From assembly GCA_000309075.1 (NCBI GenBank), contig CANJ01000021.1, forward strand, positions 27,331-91,330: DNA of 64,000 nt, in the 5' to 3' direction. The notes below the pieces were generated by a model that was not told where the DNA came from, searched no databases, and saw only the letters and a list, made by a program, of their open reading frames with translations. The stretch comes from Occidentia massiliensis. GTDB lineage: Bacteria > Pseudomonadota > Alphaproteobacteria > Rickettsiales > Rickettsiaceae. The translations under genes and the position numbers were made by a program. Below, in pieces: positions 49,504 to 60,000 of this stretch (its first letter is position 1; each line of letters begins with the position of its first letter).

Positions 49504-51330
49504 TTACTTTAACATAGATAATAACTTTAAGTAGCTAAAAGTTATTTTCACTGATGCTCCTCCACCTTTTAGATTTGCAATTTCAAGGGTGCCTAAATGG
49601 TCTTCTACAATTTTTTTAACAATTGCAAGGCCTAACCCACTACCTTGCAAGCGAGTTGTAACATAGGGCTCTGTAATATAATTAATAAGGTTCTGTGGAA
49701 ATCCACCACCTGTATCTTGAACTTCTATACTTACTGTTTCTGCAGATGATTGCTGCAATAATACCTTTATAATTTTAACTTTTACATTTTTACATTCCAA
49801 AGATTCTTCTGCATTTTTAAGTAAGTTAACCATAATTTGATTTATTTGAGTAATATCAGCAACAAAATCTAACTCCTTAAGTTTAGTAATAAACTGGTAT
49901 TTTATTTTTTCATTTATTATTTGTTGTGATGCAATTAATTCCTTTATAATAACCACTAAATCACACCTTACAAAGTTTGGAACTGGCATTTTTGCAAAAG
50001 TTGTAAATTCTGTAACAATTTTTTTAATATCTTCCGTATGTCTTAAAATAGTATTGACATACCTATTAAACGTTATAGCATCACTTACTTCCTTAGAAAA
50101 TTTCTTTCCTAGCATTCCAGCAGAGAGTTGTATAGGAGTAAGTGGATTATTAATTTCATGAGCTACACGTCTTGCAACATCAGCCCAAGCAAGTGCTTTT
50201 TGTGCTATTACTAAATCTTTATTTTGACGATCTAACTGTTTTACCATTCTATTAAAAGCAGAAGTTAATATATCTAATTCGTCATTAGTATTAGTTTCTC
50301 TTACTTGAACATTTAAATTTCCAAGTTTTACTACCTCAGTAGCAGCAACTAAGTCTTTAATAGGTTGAAATATTTGTTTTGCAAAGATAAACCCCGTAGC
50401 AATTGATGCTAGCAATAACAATAATGCTATAGTAATAAAAATAATTGAGAATTTTATTTGTAGATAAGCAGTCTTATTTTTTAATCTCGTATATTCCTGG
50501 TTAGCACCATGAGTCTTATTAAGATAGCTCAATACTCTTCTATCTATAAGTTTTCCTATAATCAAGTAAGCATCATCATAATTTTGTAATTTAATTAAAA
50601 TCCTAATTTTTGTTGGATCTGTTTCCAGTTCTACAACTTCACCATTTTCAGCTCTTTCTAACAAGTGGGAAGGAATCGTTACAAATGCTAAAGAAAAACT
50701 TAAAGCAGTCTGAGCTAAAATAGTATGAGTACTCTTTTGAAATATTATTGCTTCATCTAATGACCCAAGTTGAGCTTGGTAATTTAAAATAGCATTAAAC
50801 CTATTTTTTTGATGTATTAATTCATGGTACATCTCAGACAACAAGCTGTTAGCCATTATCATTGCTGTACTTTTCAGTCTGGTTTTATTTTCATCTAAAT
50901 AGAACTCTGTTAGTTTCAATGATTGACTTAAAACTGTATTAATACGTTTATCAAACCATTTTTGAATACCAAAATTAAAAAAGAAAACAAAAAATACTGC
51001 TACCGTTATTGTTGGTATTGCAGCTACCAAACTAAAAACAACAACAATTCTTCTTTGTAACCTACCTCCAATTGGTGCTGACTGTTGAGAAATCCAGTAG
51101 CTTAATAGAACCTTGCTTAGTAATATTATCATAACTAGTAAAACAAAAAGGTCTAAAAGAGCTAATCCAATAATTAACACAGAATAAGGAATGATGTTGT
51201 CTTCAGCTGAAAAAACTACAAAAAAAGTTAACAGGTCACATATTAAGGTCAACCCTCCGATAAAATATAAGAGTTTATTATCCTTTAATATTTCTTTTAA
51301 AAATTTTAATATTTTATTATTAATCAACAT
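49504..51330 (-). CDS. ntrY: NtrY-type membrane sensor histidine kinase
   Basis: Sensor kinase for NtrX. The 608 residues have three N-terminal membrane helices (about 21-42, 50-72, 93-119), a periplasmic segment and a fourth helix (about 294-316). Then come a HAMP domain (about 320-372), HisKA with H391 (VARRVAHEINNPLTP), and the ATPase domain with the N-box (MVNLLKNAEESL), DTGGGFP and GSGLGLAIVKK. It lacks the PAS domain of longer NtrY proteins. The signal is unknown; in related bacteria the pair responds to nitrogen or redox state. Confidence 0.93.
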   Translation of the reverse strand: MLINNKILKFLKEILKDNKLLYFIGGLTLICDLLTFFVVFSAEDNIIPYSVLIIGLALLDLFVLLVMIILLSKVLLSYWISQQSAPIGGRLQRRIVVVFSLVAAIPTITVAVFFVFFFNFGIQKWFDKRINTVLSQSLKLTEFYLDENKTRLKSTAMIMANSLLSEMYHELIHQKNRFNAILNYQAQLGSLDEAIIFQKSTHTILAQTALSFSLAFVTIPSHLLERAENGEVVELETDPTKIRILIKLQNYDDAYLIIGKLIDRRVLSYLNKTHGANQEYTRLKNKTAYLQIKFSIIFITIALLLLLASIATGFIFAKQIFQPIKDLVAATEVVKLGNLNVQVRETNTNDELDILTSAFNRMVKQLDRQNKDLVIAQKALAWADVARRVAHEINNPLTPIQLSAGMLGKKFSKEVSDAITFNRYVNTILRHTEDIKKIVTEFTTFAKMPVPNFVRCDLVVIIKELIASQQIINEKIKYQFITKLKELDFVADITQINQIMVNLLKNAEESLECKNVKVKIIKVLLQQSSAETVSIEVQDTGGGFPQNLINYITEPYVTTRLQGSGLGLAIVKKIVEDHLGTLEIANLKGGGASVKITFSYLKLLSMLK

Positions 51331-51683
51331 TTTTTAATTTAATTAAAGTTATCCAAATATTAATATATAGTTAATTTATTTTAACTAGTTTAACTTGTAT
51401 AGTTTGATAAGCTTAAACTTTTACAAGTTTCTTCACGAAATTTTCTAAAACTAATATCTTTAACATAATTGTAATATAATAATATTATTAGCCAGCTACT
51501 TTATCATTATTTATCTCACCATTTAATAATTATTTTATCTTTAAAGAATTTATATCATTCTAAGAAGCCAATAATATTAATTTTATACTAGCTTGCTAAT
51601 TAACATATGATTGTAATAACACAACTAAACAAATATACATTTAACAACTATAAGATTAATTATAAAATATTTTTAACTATTAG
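51331..51683. other. Divergent intergenic region, no gene seen
   Basis: AT-rich sequence between ntrY (leftward) and the promoter of the 733-residue protein gene (rightward). No ORF, repeat copy or RNA gene was recognised. Confidence 0.45.
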
Positions 51684-51712
51684 TTGTAAGCAGTGATTTT
51701 ATGTGGTATGAT
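51684..51712 (+). promoter_or_regulatory. Extended -10 sigma-70 promoter of the 733-residue protein gene
   Basis: TTGTAA (51684-51689), a 17-base spacer and TATGAT (51707-51712) preceded directly by TGG, an extended -10. Transcription would begin near 51719, leaving a leader of about 90 bases before the ATG at 51810. Confidence 0.5.
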
Positions 51713-51726
51713 TATTATTAGATTTA

Positions 51727-51750
51727 TTTTACTTGTCAAAACAAGTAAAA
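51727..51750 (+). promoter_or_regulatory. Leader stem-loop upstream of the 733-residue protein gene
   Basis: A perfect 10-bp inverted repeat (TTTTACTTGT/ACAAGTAAAA, loop CAAA) that would lie at the very 5' end of the transcript. It could stabilise the mRNA or serve as an operator. About 48 bases on is a strong Shine-Dalgarno (AAGGAGGGG, 51798-51806), unusual in this window. Confidence 0.5.
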
Positions 51751-51809
51751 AAACTTTGGAAAGTTATTAGTCAAGAACAATTATATAGTAAAATTAAAAG
51801 GAGGGGCCA

Positions 51810-54011
51810 ATGTTTAAGAAAAAGAGTAAAAATCAAGATAAATTAATCCAAAATACTTCTAATTTAGATATAAATACAAAAATTTCTGAATTGAACATAG
51901 CAATTTCTAAGTTAGATATTAAAGGATTTGGAGATATTCTTGATCAATACCCTAACCTAGATATAGTTGGTGAAGATGGGTCCAATATGCAAAATCTAGC
52001 TATTAATTTAGCTACTATCTTCAACTCAAAAAACAAAGAAGAGAATTTTTTACAAGTTACAGAACAAATCACTGATAAAATCAATAAACACCTAGTAAAT
52101 CAAGGTAAAACTACTCTGGAAGTAGACGATATAATTAATAAGTACTTTACTAACCAAGTAAATAGTATCATAGACAATTCTAATTATGTAAAAACCATAG
52201 ATGATAACTCAATAATAATCGACACAAACAAAGAACAACTGCAACCAATAACTGTAAATGAAAAAATATCAAAACCTGTATTTTCATTTTTTAATAGAGA
52301 CAAAAGTAAATCTCTCCAAAAAATGGTACAGTCAGATGAATTAATAAAAGAAAAAGCTTCTCCAAAAAACTTAAATAAAGTAAAAAGCAAGTCCATTCAA
52401 GATATTTCCATTCCAGATAGCATAACTTCTAGTTTGAACACAACAACTTATGACTCAGTTGAACAAAGTTCAAATATTAAAAAAACACAATCAAGCCAAA
52501 ATATTTTTGTGTTAAATCCAAAAATCAGTAACCCAAATGAAAATAAAGTTAAATCAACTCAAGATATTTCTAATTCTGGCATGCAGCAAATTAATAGCAT
52601 AGATGAAGTAATCAATAAGTTAAAAACAAGTATTTCTAACTTAGACGTTAAAGAAGTTGATAAGATTATCACTAAATACTCAGAAGTAATTGGTACAAAT
52701 GAATTTATAATACAAGATTTAATTTCTATTCTTGAATCTAAATATCAAGACCAAAATTCTTTAGAAGATAAAAAACTTGTAAGAGATACAAAACAAATTA
52801 TTACTAGAATTGAAAAACATCTAATTAAGCAAGATAAAGTTATAAAAAAAATCCCAACTTATGTAAAAACTGACAATAAATTATTAGAGGATATTATTAT
52901 TCAAGCAACAATTGAATTAAATAAAAAACTATCAAAATCTACATTTTCTTTTTTTAACAAAGGGAAAGTTATTTTAAATAAACCATCTCAAACAAACATA
53001 AAAATAGAAGAAGAAAGTAAAGAATTGCAACCATTGGAAAATTCAAATATAATTGATAAAAGCAAATCAACTCTAAGTTCTACTTTAGATAATAATATTA
53101 GTAATACTTTAATTGATATTGCTTATGCAATTAAACAAAAAAACATTATATCGTTTCTAGAAAAAGTAAATAATCCTATAATTGCAAATTTTATTATTCA
53201 AAACTTAAAAATAGACTCTGATGCTAATGTCATGCAATCATTGAATTTCTCAGTTACAAAAACAATTCCCATATCTATAGCAAACACATTAATCATACTT
53301 AAGAATATAAAACAACAAGATAAAGATAAATTTGAAATCAGTCTCACAAAACTGATGGATAATCTTAATCAAATCCCTGAAATAGGTAATATATTACTTA
53401 AACTAGTTAAAAAACTTCTTCCTAGTCAATCAGACCAACTAGTAGATGACTTTACTAATATAATTCAAGATATGTTTGATATTGTAGATTTAAAAAAAGT
53501 AGATGATAATAAAAAAGAAAACAAAAAATCAGAAGATAACATAAAAATTAATGTCTACCATGCAATTGAGCAAGAAGATATTAAATTATTGTTTCAATTA
53601 GCTACTGATTATCCAGAAATTGTAGAGACAATTCCAATGTTTATAAGAGAATTACAATTATTGATTCTACCAATTATGGAAATTAATATCCCCACAACTG
53701 TAAAGCCAATGTTAACCTTAATTCAAAATATGCTTGAAGGTAGTTGGGACAGTTTTGATATTACAATTTCAAATCTTCCTAAGTTTAAGAACTTACCTGT
53801 AATAAAAGAGTTGCTAATAAAGCTAAATAAAAATTTAGTTCAAGATGAACAAACCCAAAAACTTATCTTATATTCTATTAACCAACTAAAAACTAGTAAT
53901 GAAAAAGTAGAAAAACTCAGTACTGTAGATATTATTGATGAAGACATAATTAATGAAGCTACAGAAGAAGTTAATACTATAGGCAGTAGCGAAGTTATAA
54001 CAGAATTGTAA
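51810..54011 (+). CDS. Four-repeat helical protein of unknown function
   Basis: A 733-residue protein, very rich in K, N, I, S and D, without signal peptide or membrane helix; no family recognised. It contains four related helical units at about 24-161, 264-382, 431-548 and 580-690. The first two are the most alike (ISKLDIKGFGDIL/ISNLDVKEVDKII; INKHLVNQGK/IEKHLIKQDK; both ending in FSFFN). Between them are low-complexity linkers with a repeated KSxQDIS phrase (KSKSIQDIS, KSTQDIS). The start is secured by a strong Shine-Dalgarno, and an extended -10 promoter and hairpin lie in front. The pattern suggests a highly expressed, repeat-built protein, perhaps a secreted or scaffold protein (inference). 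Confidence 0.72.
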   Translation: MFKKKSKNQDKLIQNTSNLDINTKISELNIAISKLDIKGFGDILDQYPNLDIVGEDGSNMQNLAINLATIFNSKNKEENFLQVTEQITDKINKHLVNQGKTTLEVDDIINKYFTNQVNSIIDNSNYVKTIDDNSIIIDTNKEQLQPITVNEKISKPVFSFFNRDKSKSLQKMVQSDELIKEKASPKNLNKVKSKSIQDISIPDSITSSLNTTTYDSVEQSSNIKKTQSSQNIFVLNPKISNPNENKVKSTQDISNSGMQQINSIDEVINKLKTSISNLDVKEVDKIITKYSEVIGTNEFIIQDLISILESKYQDQNSLEDKKLVRDTKQIITRIEKHLIKQDKVIKKIPTYVKTDNKLLEDIIIQATIELNKKLSKSTFSFFNKGKVILNKPSQTNIKIEEESKELQPLENSNIIDKSKSTLSSTLDNNISNTLIDIAYAIKQKNIISFLEKVNNPIIANFIIQNLKIDSDANVMQSLNFSVTKTIPISIANTLIILKNIKQQDKDKFEISLTKLMDNLNQIPEIGNILLKLVKKLLPSQSDQLVDDFTNIIQDMFDIVDLKKVDDNKKENKKSEDNIKINVYHAIEQEDIKLLFQLATDYPEIVETIPMFIRELQLLILPIMEINIPTTVKPMLTLIQNMLEGSWDSFDITISNLPKFKNLPVIKELLIKLNKNLVQDEQTQKLILYSINQLKTSNEKVEKLSTVDIIDEDIINEATEEVNTIGSSEVITEL

Positions 54012-54160
54012 TATTTTAAATTTTTCTTTAGTATAAGAACACGTCTTTTTCTATCATTTGTTGATAAAATCTGCTATTTATAAATAAAAGTTATAGAAAA
54101 GTTAAAACAACATAAAACAAGTTTTCAAAGTACAAACTTTATTTTATTCTATATATTTAT

Positions 54161-54313
54161 TATATACTCAAGTGACATGAAGATTTAGTTTTTTTCATTA
54201 ATTTTGTTCTTAAACCCTTAAACCTACTATGTACATAGCTGGTTTCCAAGGTTTAATTCAAAATACAAAATTCTCTTGCAAAAATTCCAAATCTTATGTC
54301 ACTTGAGTATATA
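54161..54313 (+). repeat. Palindromic element B, intact copy
   Basis: A 153-base element with exact 18-base terminal inverted repeats (54161-54178 and 54296-54313), extended to about 26 bases with one bulge. The interior includes TTTTGTTCTTAAAC and CTATGTACATAG followed by CTGGTTTCCAAGG. An inverted copy lies at 54963-55118, a third, interrupted one at 56589-56896 and a fragment at 2163-2218. It sits in the gap before rsmD. Confidence 0.85.
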
Positions 54314-54416
54314 CTTTAATAACTTTAATAATTAAGATAAAATACTTAGCCAATGTACTTTTACACCATAAAGTAAGAAACAAAAAGTTATGTAAGTTTA
54401 TAAATTGAAATATTAA

Positions 54417-54977
54417 ATGATACGAATAATAGCAGGAAGATTAAAAGGTAGAAAGATACCTGTTGTTAAAAAAAGCAATTATAGGCCTTCAACTAGTAGA
54501 TTAAAAGAAGCAATATTTAGCATACTTATTTCTTCTTTTAATAACCATAGTTTATTGTCTCAAGCTAAAGTTCTAGACTTATTTACAGGTAGTGGTAATT
54601 TAGCATTTGAAGCATTATCTAGAGGAGTAAAACATGTAACTTTAATTGATAATAACTTAAAACATCTAAATGCTATTCGAACATATGCAATTAGAGTCAA
54701 TGAAAATGATAAAATGACTTTTTTAAAGCTAGATGCTACTAACTTACCTATTGCACCTTATAGCTATAATATAGTATTTATTGACCCACCATTTTATAAC
54801 AATCTAATCAATAAAACTTTATTGTCTCTCTATAAAAAACGTTGGCTTGAAAATGGTGCAATATTATTTATTGAATCAGAAAAATACAATAAGTTAGAGC
54901 TACCAGCACATTTTCATCTACAAGAAGAAAGAATATATGGTAAAAGTAAGTTAGCAATCTTATATTATCTTAAATGA
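54417..54977 (+). CDS. rsmD: 16S rRNA m2G966 methyltransferase RsmD
   Basis: Methylates N2 of G966 in 16S rRNA. The 186 residues show the family start (MIRIIAGRLKGRKI), RPSTSRLKEAIFSIL, the SAM-binding DLFTGSGNLAFEALSRG and the catalytic motif FIDPPFYN. It is bracketed by two copies of element B in opposite orientations. The stop codon and last codons (LK-stop) fall within the region that aligns with the terminal repeat of the downstream copy, so the C-terminus may have been set by that insertion. Confidence 0.95.
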   Translation: MIRIIAGRLKGRKIPVVKKSNYRPSTSRLKEAIFSILISSFNNHSLLSQAKVLDLFTGSGNLAFEALSRGVKHVTLIDNNLKHLNAIRTYAIRVNENDKMTFLKLDATNLPIAPYSYNIVFIDPPFYNNLINKTLLSLYKKRWLENGAILFIESEKYNKLELPAHFHLQEERIYGKSKLAILYYLK

Positions 54978-55118
54978 TATGAAGTATTTAGAATTTTTAC
55001 AAGAAAATTCGGTATTTTAAATTAAACCTTGGAAACCAGCTATGTACATAGTAAGTTTAAGAGATTTAAGAACAAAATTAATAGAAAATTCCAAGTTTTC
55101 ATGTCACCTAAATATATA
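54963..55118 (-). repeat. Palindromic element B, inverted copy after rsmD
   Basis: The reverse complement of this stretch follows the intact copy at 54161-54313 closely. The core CTATGTACATAG plus CTGGTTTCCAAGG is identical, and the outer end at 55101-55118 matches the terminal repeat at 15 of 18 positions. The end nearest rsmD is more diverged and overlaps the rsmD stop codon. Confidence 0.8.
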
Positions 55119-55131
55119 ATAAAAGCTGATA

Positions 55132-56485
55132 ATGAAGAGTAAAAAGCAGTATATTTGTAATAATTGCGGGGCAATTAGCTATAAATGGTCAGGACAATGT
55201 ATAGAATGTAGTAATTGGAATAGTATAACAGAGTACATTTCTTATAGTACTCAATCCCTAAGCTCAAAACCAATAGGTAATATTTTAACAACTAATTCAC
55301 TCAATCAAGACATTACAGATCCATTAAGAATAATTAGTCCAATGAGTGAATTTTAATAGGGTTTTAGGTGGAGGATTAGTTCCTGATTCAGTTATTCTTA
55401 TTGGTGGTGATCCGGGTATTGGTAAATCCACTTTACTATTACAATTAGCTACAAAATTATCAGTAGCATCTATTCCTTGCCTTTATATTTCTGGAGAAGA
55501 GTCAGTAAACCAAATCAAACTTAGAGCAAAAAGGCTTGGATTAGCTAATACACCAATAAAACTTGTCTCTGCAACCAATATATATGATATAATAGCTACT
55601 ATAGAAGCTAATAAGCAAGAGATCAACTTAGTAATTATTGATTCTATACAAACAATTTATAACCCTGAAATTTCTTCTATAGCAGGTACAGTATCACAGA
55701 TTCGTACTGTGGCTCAAGAATTAATATTATTTACTAAATCAATTGGTATAATATTAATCTTAGTAGGACATATAACTAAAGACGGACAGTTAGCTGGACC
55801 CAAAATTCTTGAACATATGGTAGATACTGTCTTATATTTTGAAGGCAGTACTAATCATCAACATAGACTTTTACGTTCTATTAAAAATAGATTTGGTAGT
55901 ATTAATGAAATTGGCATTTTTGAGATGGAAAATTCCGGTCTCGTTGAAGTTGTAAATCCGTCAGAGATGTTCATTTTAGACTCTAAAACTCATTGCAGCG
56001 GTACTAGTGTTTTTGCTAATATGGAAGGGTCTCGCCCTATTTTAATAGAAATTCAAGCATTAATTTCTCCTTCTCCTATCCCAACTCCACGCCGCTCTGT
56101 AGTAGGATGGGACAGTAACAGATTATCTATGATATTAGCTGTGCTCGCTACTCGTTATGGCTTAAACCTCGCTGCTTATGAAGTATATTTAAGTATAGTT
56201 GGTGGATTAAAAATTACTGAGCCTGCTGCTGACTTAGCTGTTGCTGCTGCTTTAATATCTTCAGCCTTAAATAAAATATTACCAACAAACAGCATATTTT
56301 TTGGAGAAATAGGACTATCAGGTGAAGTAAGAAAAGTAACTCAAGCTAATTTTAGAATTAATGAAGCGTTAAAGCTAGGGTTTAAAAACATTTTTTGTGC
56401 AGATCAAAGTAAAAACTTGCCAAAAGAACAAGATTATAAAATCTATAATATTAATCATATTAAACAACTACAAGATATACTGTAA
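55132..56485 (+). CDS. radA: DNA repair protein RadA, one frameshift
   Basis: RecA-related ATPase that drives branch migration in recombinational repair. The first frame (55132-55356) has the C4 zinc finger (C9, C12, C23, C26; YICNNCGAISYKW) and ends at ISPMSEF. The second frame (from 55346) continues exactly at the conserved FNRVLGGGLVPDSV. It holds Walker A GGDPGIGKSTLL, the RadA-specific KNRFG and the C-terminal Lon-like domain (GLSGEVRKVTQ). The break is in TTTT at 55351-55354; one T fewer gives SEFNRVLGGG. Unlike the other breaks in this window, it is not in a long A tract, so it may be a real mutation. Without repair the ATPase would be translated only from an internal start and lack its zinc finger. 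Confidence 0.88.
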
Positions 56486-56588
56486 CAAAACTATATAAAA
56501 ACTTATATTTAAATAAAAATAATAATTTATTTAGTACTACAAGTTGAAAGCAATAAACTTCATTCAAATAAAAGCATCACTACTGATA

Positions 56589-56896
56589 ATATACTCAAGT
56601 GGTATACTCGGTTAACATCAATAAATTCTAGGAGTTATTAAGTCGAGCAGTAGAAGTGTACTTTAGTACGTGAGCAGCACAGATCTTAACTTGACGACAA
56701 CGCAATTATTGACGTTAACCAAATATACCCACTCTTCATTTCATAGAGATATATAAAGGTTTGTTTTTCGGTTATAATTTTGATTTTGTTCTTAAACCTC
56801 TCAAATCTATTATAGTATTATAGCTGATCTTTAAGGTTTAATTCAAAATAAAAATTTTCTTGCAAAAATTCAAAATTCTTCATGTATTTGAGTATA
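56589..56896 (+). repeat. Palindromic element B interrupted by element A
   Basis: The left terminal repeat TATACTCAAGTG (56589-56600) is followed at once by a copy of element A (56601-56744). Then the interior and right end of element B resume (AATTTTGATTTTGTTCTTAAACC, here given only by position 56776-56798; right end ATGTATTTGAGTATA at 56882-56896). The order fits insertion of A into an older B copy. Confidence 0.7.
56601..56744 (-). repeat. Palindromic element A, single-module copy
   Basis: Its reverse complement matches the first module of the 9076-9366 element over its whole length. Shared pieces are ATGAAGAGTGGGTA, TCAATAATTGCGTTGT, TTAAGATCTGTGCTGCTCAC and GACTTAATAACTCCTA. It begins and ends with GTATAC-like sequence and can fold on itself. 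The second module found at 9.2 kb is absent here. Confidence 0.8.
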
Positions 56897-56946
56897 ACAC
56901 ATTGTTCTCCTACCACTAATCATTAATATTTTTTTATTTTTAACTA

Positions 56947-56975
56947 TTCAAATTTCTAATTAATTATTATACAAT
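56947..56975 (+). promoter_or_regulatory. Possible promoter and strong ribosome-binding site of the giant gene
   Basis: TTCAAA (56947-56952), a 17-base spacer and TACAAT (56970-56975), 31 bases before the ATG at 57007. A long purine Shine-Dalgarno (AAGGAAGGAAGG, 56991-57002) directly precedes the start. The promoter match is moderate; the ribosome site is strong and fixes the start. Confidence 0.4.
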
Positions 56976-57006
56976 AGTCAATATAATTAAAAGGAAGGAA
57001 GGATAT

Positions 57007-60000
57007 ATGGAATTAAACAAAAATCATCATATAATTAATGCTAAATTTACTGATACCAGTATCAGTCAGTTCTATACAGCTATTAATGACAATAATATTG
57101 ATGAACTAGATAAAACATGGAATTCAATTAAAAATTCTACTATTAGAGAATTACTATTAACAACAAAAGGCTATGAAGTTTTCTGGTTAACAGCTGAAAA
57201 AGGCCATTACAAAATGGTAAAATGGCTATGGAACAGAGCTTGGGAATTTAATCATACATTACCAATTCATATATTACATGAAATGTTCCGATCAGCATTT
57301 AACTATAACCACCCTAAAATTGTATCACTCTTGTTAAATAAGGTAAAAGATACAGAAGAAATCATAAGTATAATATCAAGGGTTTTTGACCCAGAACTTA
57401 GGTACCAACATCATTATTACAATGATTTTATTAAAGCATTTAATAACAATCACCTAACATTACTAAAAAGTTTACATGAGCATTTAAAATATTTGACTAA
57501 AAATTTACATAAAAAAACACTTAACAATCCTAAATTAGATATATTAGGTAATGATATAATAAGTACTATAGACTTTATCTCCAAACAAATATTACATTAC
57601 ACAACAATATGTAATATTCAAGTTTTACAAGAAGTATATAATATAGCAAAACTCGTCAATAAAGACAGTATTTTACTTAATAGTATTAACAACTCCTTAA
57701 GTAATCTGAAAGACAAAGTAGCATGGCAAAAACTTGCTCTTAAAGTTGCTGAATCTGGAATAACAACAGGATTTCTAAATCTTCACTTTATATTTGATCA
57801 ACTAAAGTCTAGTAACATTAATTATATTGAATTCAAAGAAATATTTAATCATATATTTAAAGCTAATCATTATAAAATATTTTGGGCATCAGCTCAGCAA
57901 GGGCATAAAAATATTTTAGAAATACTATGGCGTGAGCTAGAAAATATGAACGACATATCATCTAAGTATTACAGCACTTACCCTGACATTTCAAAATTAA
58001 AAGCCCCATGGAGCGAAGCACAAAATGCAAAAAGTATATCACAGATCAATCATAATATTTTAAGATTAAAAATATTGCAGAACGAAATAGAAGGTACAAA
58101 CCGTGATATTTTAAAATTAAAAGCTAAAATGCTCAAAGCTAATGGATATAGAGCATTTCATAAATCTGTATCTCAAAACCTTCCTAGCGTACTAGAATGG
58201 TTAATAGAGCAATTTGATCCCATCTCAGGAACATTAAAAAAAGATTTCAACAAAATTCTAGATGTTAATCTTCAAGGCATGTTTGAATCATACTTCCCTT
58301 TATTAAGTTATGAAAACAAACTCTATTACCTCAAAAAATACAGTTGTTACCATCTAGCAGTTGTTAATGGTTATACTAAAGTTGTTGATTTACTATTTAA
58401 CAAAGTAACAAACAACGAGCTACGAAAAAATATGCTACAGTCTAATTTAACTGTAACCAAAAACAGAGAATACATTGCTACAAAAGCACGCCCTTATTCA
58501 GCTTTCCATCAAGCAATCACTATTGGCAATAAAGAGATAGTAAAAATACTTATTGATCAAGCAAAAAAATTAGATCTATGGGAAGAGATGTTAGCTTCAG
58601 ATAATTACAGTGCATTTTCAACAGCAGTCATCTTAAGAAATAACCATACAAGTATATTATCAACAGCTAATATATTAAAAAACAAAGACATAGTAGATTA
58701 CTTGTGGACCATGCCAGGCTTTAACAATAAAAAAATGGCATGGCATAGAAAACAAATGTTAAATTCATTAATCCGAAAGCTTGGAGAACCAGATTTTATT
58801 AATTTTTCTCTTGATACTACAGTAGGCACTTTAAAAGATCATCTAGAAAACATAAAAAGAGAATATAAAAATAATAAAGATAAAATTTATCAACAACCAA
58901 ACATAATTTTGTCAGCACTTAACGCTAATTTAAACCCTAAAACATTGCAAGAAGCCTTCTTATCCTTTCACATTACCAAAACTTTGTCATTTACTTCAAC
59001 GGATATTAAGTCAGATTTAGGTATTCCCATTACTATTAAATATTATAAAAACTTACAACAAAAAGTATTATCTCTAAATAATTACAAGCAAAGAATATTT
59101 AAACACGCCTTATATTTTCCTATGTTTAAAGGGCTAGGCATTTCAACACAAACCCTTGTTGAAAAGATTGCTCTTGGTTATTCTATAATATTTTTCCAAG
59201 AAAAAAATAGAGAAAAATTAAACGAATTATTTCTAAATAAACTAGAAGCAATTATTGCTATACTTTATAAGCAGAGTTTTTCACCAGATACTCTAGATAC
59301 TACATTAGAAGCTAAGAATAAAGAAATTATAACCGGATTTGATAAATTATTAACAGAAATTTATGATTATGCTACTTTTAGTCATATTGAAGTACAAGAA
59401 ATAAAGAATATAGAAAATGAATTATTAGAATTAGCAAAAGACTATGTAGAATATTTACTTGAAATACAAAACAATAGGTCAGCATTATACTTAACTACAG
59501 AATCTGGAGAATTATTAATAATTTACTATAAGAATAAATTATATCATATTTTTGATTTTCAATATGGAGTTATATATAATTTAAGATTAAACCAAGTTAA
59601 AGAATTATTAGAACAAATTTCTGCTAAATTCCAAGTTAAACGTTTATATTACAACCAACAGTACTATAATATTAAGAATTCGTTAGTAAAATTATGGCAA
59701 CCTATTAATCAAGACAAAAAAATCTTAATAGAGATTGACTCTATCAAAATAGAACTAGCTACTTTAGATAAAATGGGAGCAAGGCTGTATGAAGGAACAG
59801 CAGATAATGTTGGCACAGCAGTTACAGAAGTAAGTAATTTACAAGCAAAACTTTTAATACCAGATAATAAAATCCGTTTGGATCCTAAAAGATATCTTCA
59901 ATTAATAAGAAGTTTAAGCCTTGATTTAGATAAAATACTTACAATAACAGCTGCTACAGGTAACCTTGATTTTATTCAAGTAAGTGATTTTAATATACTT

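Noticed and set aside
54161..55118. rsmD with flanking inverted repeats considered as a classical insertion sequence
   Set aside because: There is no transposase; the gene between the repeats is a housekeeping methyltransferase, so this is better described as two non-autonomous palindromic elements.
55346..56485. radA second frame considered as an independent gene with a GTG start
   Set aside because: It begins in the middle of a conserved RadA block directly continuing the zinc-finger frame, with no ribosome-binding site, so a frameshift is the simpler reading.
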